Shown in pieces: positions 6,825 through 7,686 of a DNA stretch of 7,686 nt. A model generated the notes under the pieces. That model did not search any database. It was given only the letters and a program-made list of their open reading frames with translations, and was not told the origin of the DNA. Position numbers and translations under genes: made by a program. Origin of the DNA: Limnoraphis robusta CS-951 (lineage in GTDB: Bacteria; Cyanobacteriota; Cyanobacteriia; Cyanobacteriales; Microcoleaceae). The stretch is taken from positions 1 to 7,686 of the forward strand of contig NZ_LATL02000315.1 in the NCBI RefSeq assembly GCF_000972705.2, given 5' to 3'. The stretch's first letter is position 1. Each line of letters opens with the position of its first letter.

Positions 6825-6859
6825 GAATCACCGTCCGTTCACGGCGGTGAGGATGTCAA
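6825..6859 (+). mobile_element. Solitary IS200/IS605-type right end
   Basis: The parts lie in the order known for IS608-like right ends: the guide tetranucleotide GAAT (6825-6828), directly at the 5' foot of a hairpin, then the cleavage tetranucleotide TCAA (6856-6859). The hairpin arms are CACCG-T-CCG (6829-6837) and CGGCGGTG (6842-6849), closed by a TTCA loop. The stem has eight pairs and one extrahelical T (6834), a hallmark of hairpins bound by the Y1 transposase TnpA. The spacer is AGGATG. No tnpA or tnpB is present beside it, so it is a remnant or the end of a non-autonomous element. A TTAC at 6773-6776 could mark a left boundary, giving an element of about 83 bp, but the hairpin at 6785-6819 does not resemble this one, so the left side is uncertain. 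Confidence 0.65.
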
Positions 6860-6867
6860 TGTCTTCC

Positions 6868-7332
6868 CTAAACGCCTAACCAAGCTGAAACAAAACTCGA
6901 AAACTCGGAATTCACAAAATATTTCTCCATTTCTTCCTCTATGATGGTTAGTTCTCGAGGAATTCCCCGTCGGATATCCAGACTAACAATTTGAGCATTT
7001 TCTGCTTGCAAATCATCCCAATAACCCTGAACAGATTGTTGAGCTTCGTAGCCCCCAGCAAAGGGTCCAAAATAGTAGATACATTCAGGAGATTCGGTAA
7101 TAATCTCAATCCAACAGGCTAACCCCATCTTCTCTAAGTAATCCGTAAAAATTTCTTCAGCCTCATCAAAATCTTCGCTTTCAGACTCTAATGTTTCAGA
7201 AATATTCTCTGTAACTTCATCAACTTTTTGAAAAGTTTCAGTTTTCATCTGAACCTGAAACTTACAGGACATTTCTTGGGCTTTATCCTTGATATTTTGT
7301 GCGATTTTTTCAAACTGTTCTGGTGTCGGCAT
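6868..7332 (-). CDS. DUF1816 domain protein with acidic N-terminal extension
   Basis: Function unknown. The protein has 154 residues. The segment at about 70-131 matches the DUF1816 family of cyanobacteria as I recall it: CWIEIITESPECIYYFGPF, then EAQQSVQGYWDDLQAENAQI and a basic-Pro stretch RRGIPRELTI. Free-standing DUF1816 proteins are often only about 70-100 residues. Here 1-68 is extra: a Lys/Gln-rich helix-like start (1-35) and a strongly acidic stretch (38-62, with SESEDFDEAEE). A short tail (132-154) ends WLGV. There is no signal peptide or membrane segment, so it is probably cytosolic. ATG 7332 is supported by GGGGTGAG four to five bases upstream on the minus strand. The stop is TAG at 6868-6870, nine bases from the IS200/IS605 end. 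The gene appears monocistronic. Confidence 0.8.
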   Translation of the reverse strand: MPTPEQFEKIAQNIKDKAQEMSCKFQVQMKTETFQKVDEVTENISETLESESEDFDEAEEIFTDYLEKMGLACWIEIITESPECIYYFGPFAGGYEAQQSVQGYWDDLQAENAQIVSLDIRRGIPRELTIIEEEMEKYFVNSEFSSFVSAWLGV

Positions 7333-7334
7333 AA

Positions 7335-7342
7335 CTCACCCC
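7335..7342 (-). promoter_or_regulatory. Ribosome binding site of the DUF1816 gene
   Basis: On the minus strand GGGGTGAG lies just before the ATG at 7332, one mismatch from GGAGGTGA. It is the best Shine-Dalgarno-like site in this window, where most genes lack a clear one, and it supports the chosen start. Confidence 0.55.
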
Positions 7343-7407
7343 TGTTCTTTTGTATCGTCATAGGTTTTTTCTACGTCTTTAGTTTAACAGGAGAGGGTTT
7401 GAGATAA

Positions 7408-7425
7408 AGTATATACAAACGTTTG
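7408..7425 (-). promoter_or_regulatory. Possible -10 box and 10-bp palindrome upstream of the DUF1816 gene
   Basis: The minus strand carries TATACT (7408-7413), five of six to the -10 consensus, about 76 bp before the start. A perfect palindrome CAAACGTTTG (7416-7425) lies in the spacer directly upstream, where an operator could sit. No acceptable -35 was found at 15-18 bp, so a regulator-dependent promoter or a chance match are both possible. Confidence 0.3.
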
Positions 7426-7548
7426 ATAAGCGTATATATTGTGAAAATTGTGTTATTTACTACAAAAATTTACAGGATTTTTAGCCAATTTCTCAACTCA
7501 AAACTATTCAGTTTCCCTCTCCTACCTCTGACTAACCCTCTCTATCAC

Positions 7549-7588
7549 TCCCCTTGATCCCCCCTTGATCCCCCCTTAAAAAGGGGGG
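7549..7588. repeat. C-rich tandem repeat ending in an 8-bp-stem hairpin
   Basis: CCCCTTGATCC is repeated in tandem, and the last C run enters a hairpin CCCCCCTT (7570-7577)-AAA-AAGGGGGG (7581-7588). CCCTTGATCC and CCCCTTAAAAAGGGG units are, as I recall, among the common intergenic repeats in Oscillatoriales and Nostocales. It probably forms a stable structure in RNA of either strand. Confidence 0.7.
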
Positions 7589-7589
7589 T

Positions 7590-7612
7590 AAGGCGAGGGG
7601 AGCCTTTTTTTT
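7590..7612 (+). terminator. Weak terminator-like stem with T run
   Basis: AAGGC (7590-7594) pairs with GCCTT (7602-7606) around a 7-base loop, and the T run continues to 7612. The stem is short, but the strong hairpin just before it (7570-7588) may help. There is no plus-strand gene upstream for it to end, so it may simply belong to the repeat block. Confidence 0.3.
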
Positions 7613-7640
7613 GATTACTAGATATCTAAAACTATTAATT

Positions 7641-7681
7641 GCTCCTCCTTCCCTTGCAGGGAAGGGGGTTGGGGGGTTAGG
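7641..7681. repeat. CTTCCCTTGCAGGGAAG-type hairpin repeat
   Basis: CCTTCCC (7647-7653) pairs with GGGAAGG (7659-7665) around TTGCA, followed by a G-rich tract GGGTTGGGGGGTTAGG (7665-7680). This combination resembles a widespread cyanobacterial intergenic repeat. The G-rich strand has several runs of three or more G and might form a quadruplex. Confidence 0.6.
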
Positions 7682-7686
7682 TCATC

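Noticed and set aside
6777..6859. Functional TnpB guide RNA gene
   Set aside because: No tnpB or promoter is visible, so only the right-end structure is claimed.
1..7686. tRNA, rRNA, riboswitch, defence or toxin-antitoxin genes
   Set aside because: None was recognised on either strand; the remaining open frames are shadows of the genes listed.

Overview
The window looks like cyanobacterial chromosome, probably from a filamentous Oscillatoriales-type organism (Planktothrix, Microcoleus or Lyngbya relatives). Three things point there: four exact copies of the HIP1 octamer GCGATCGC (near 2339, 3070, 3671 and 4329) in under 8 kb, a gene of the cyanobacterial DUF1816 family, and intergenic DNA full of short palindromes and low-complexity repeats of the kind these genomes carry. 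This assignment rests on sequence style and recalled families, not on a search.

Layout. Positions 1-303 (minus) hold the C-terminal part of an IS4-family transposase, cut off on its N-terminal side and running off the left edge. Then comes a plus-strand polyamine ABC importer in the order potA (ATPase), potD (binding protein with a Tat-type lipoprotein signal), potB and potC (permeases). The first three genes are closely spaced. potC is separated by 217 bp containing a dispersed repeat, and a related repeat in the opposite orientation lies just after potC. The pot genes converge on a minus-strand B12-binding radical SAM gene (4901-6487). A gene-free stretch of 380 bp follows, with two sets of 15-bp tandem repeats around a 13-bp-stem hairpin and a well-formed IS200/IS605-type right end. 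Nine bases beyond that right end lies the stop codon of a minus-strand DUF1816 gene with an acidic N-terminal extension (6868-7332). The last 350 bp are its AT-rich upstream region and a block of C/G-rich hairpin repeats.

How the genes work together. PotD would bind spermidine or putrescine outside the inner membrane and deliver it to the PotB-PotC channel, driven by PotA. The radical SAM enzyme and the DUF1816 protein show no visible functional link to the transporter. I see no CRISPR array, defence island or toxin-antitoxin pair, and no convincing new multi-gene system. The most interesting material is small mobile or repetitive DNA in the intergenic regions, chiefly the solitary IS200/IS605 end and the repeats around potC.
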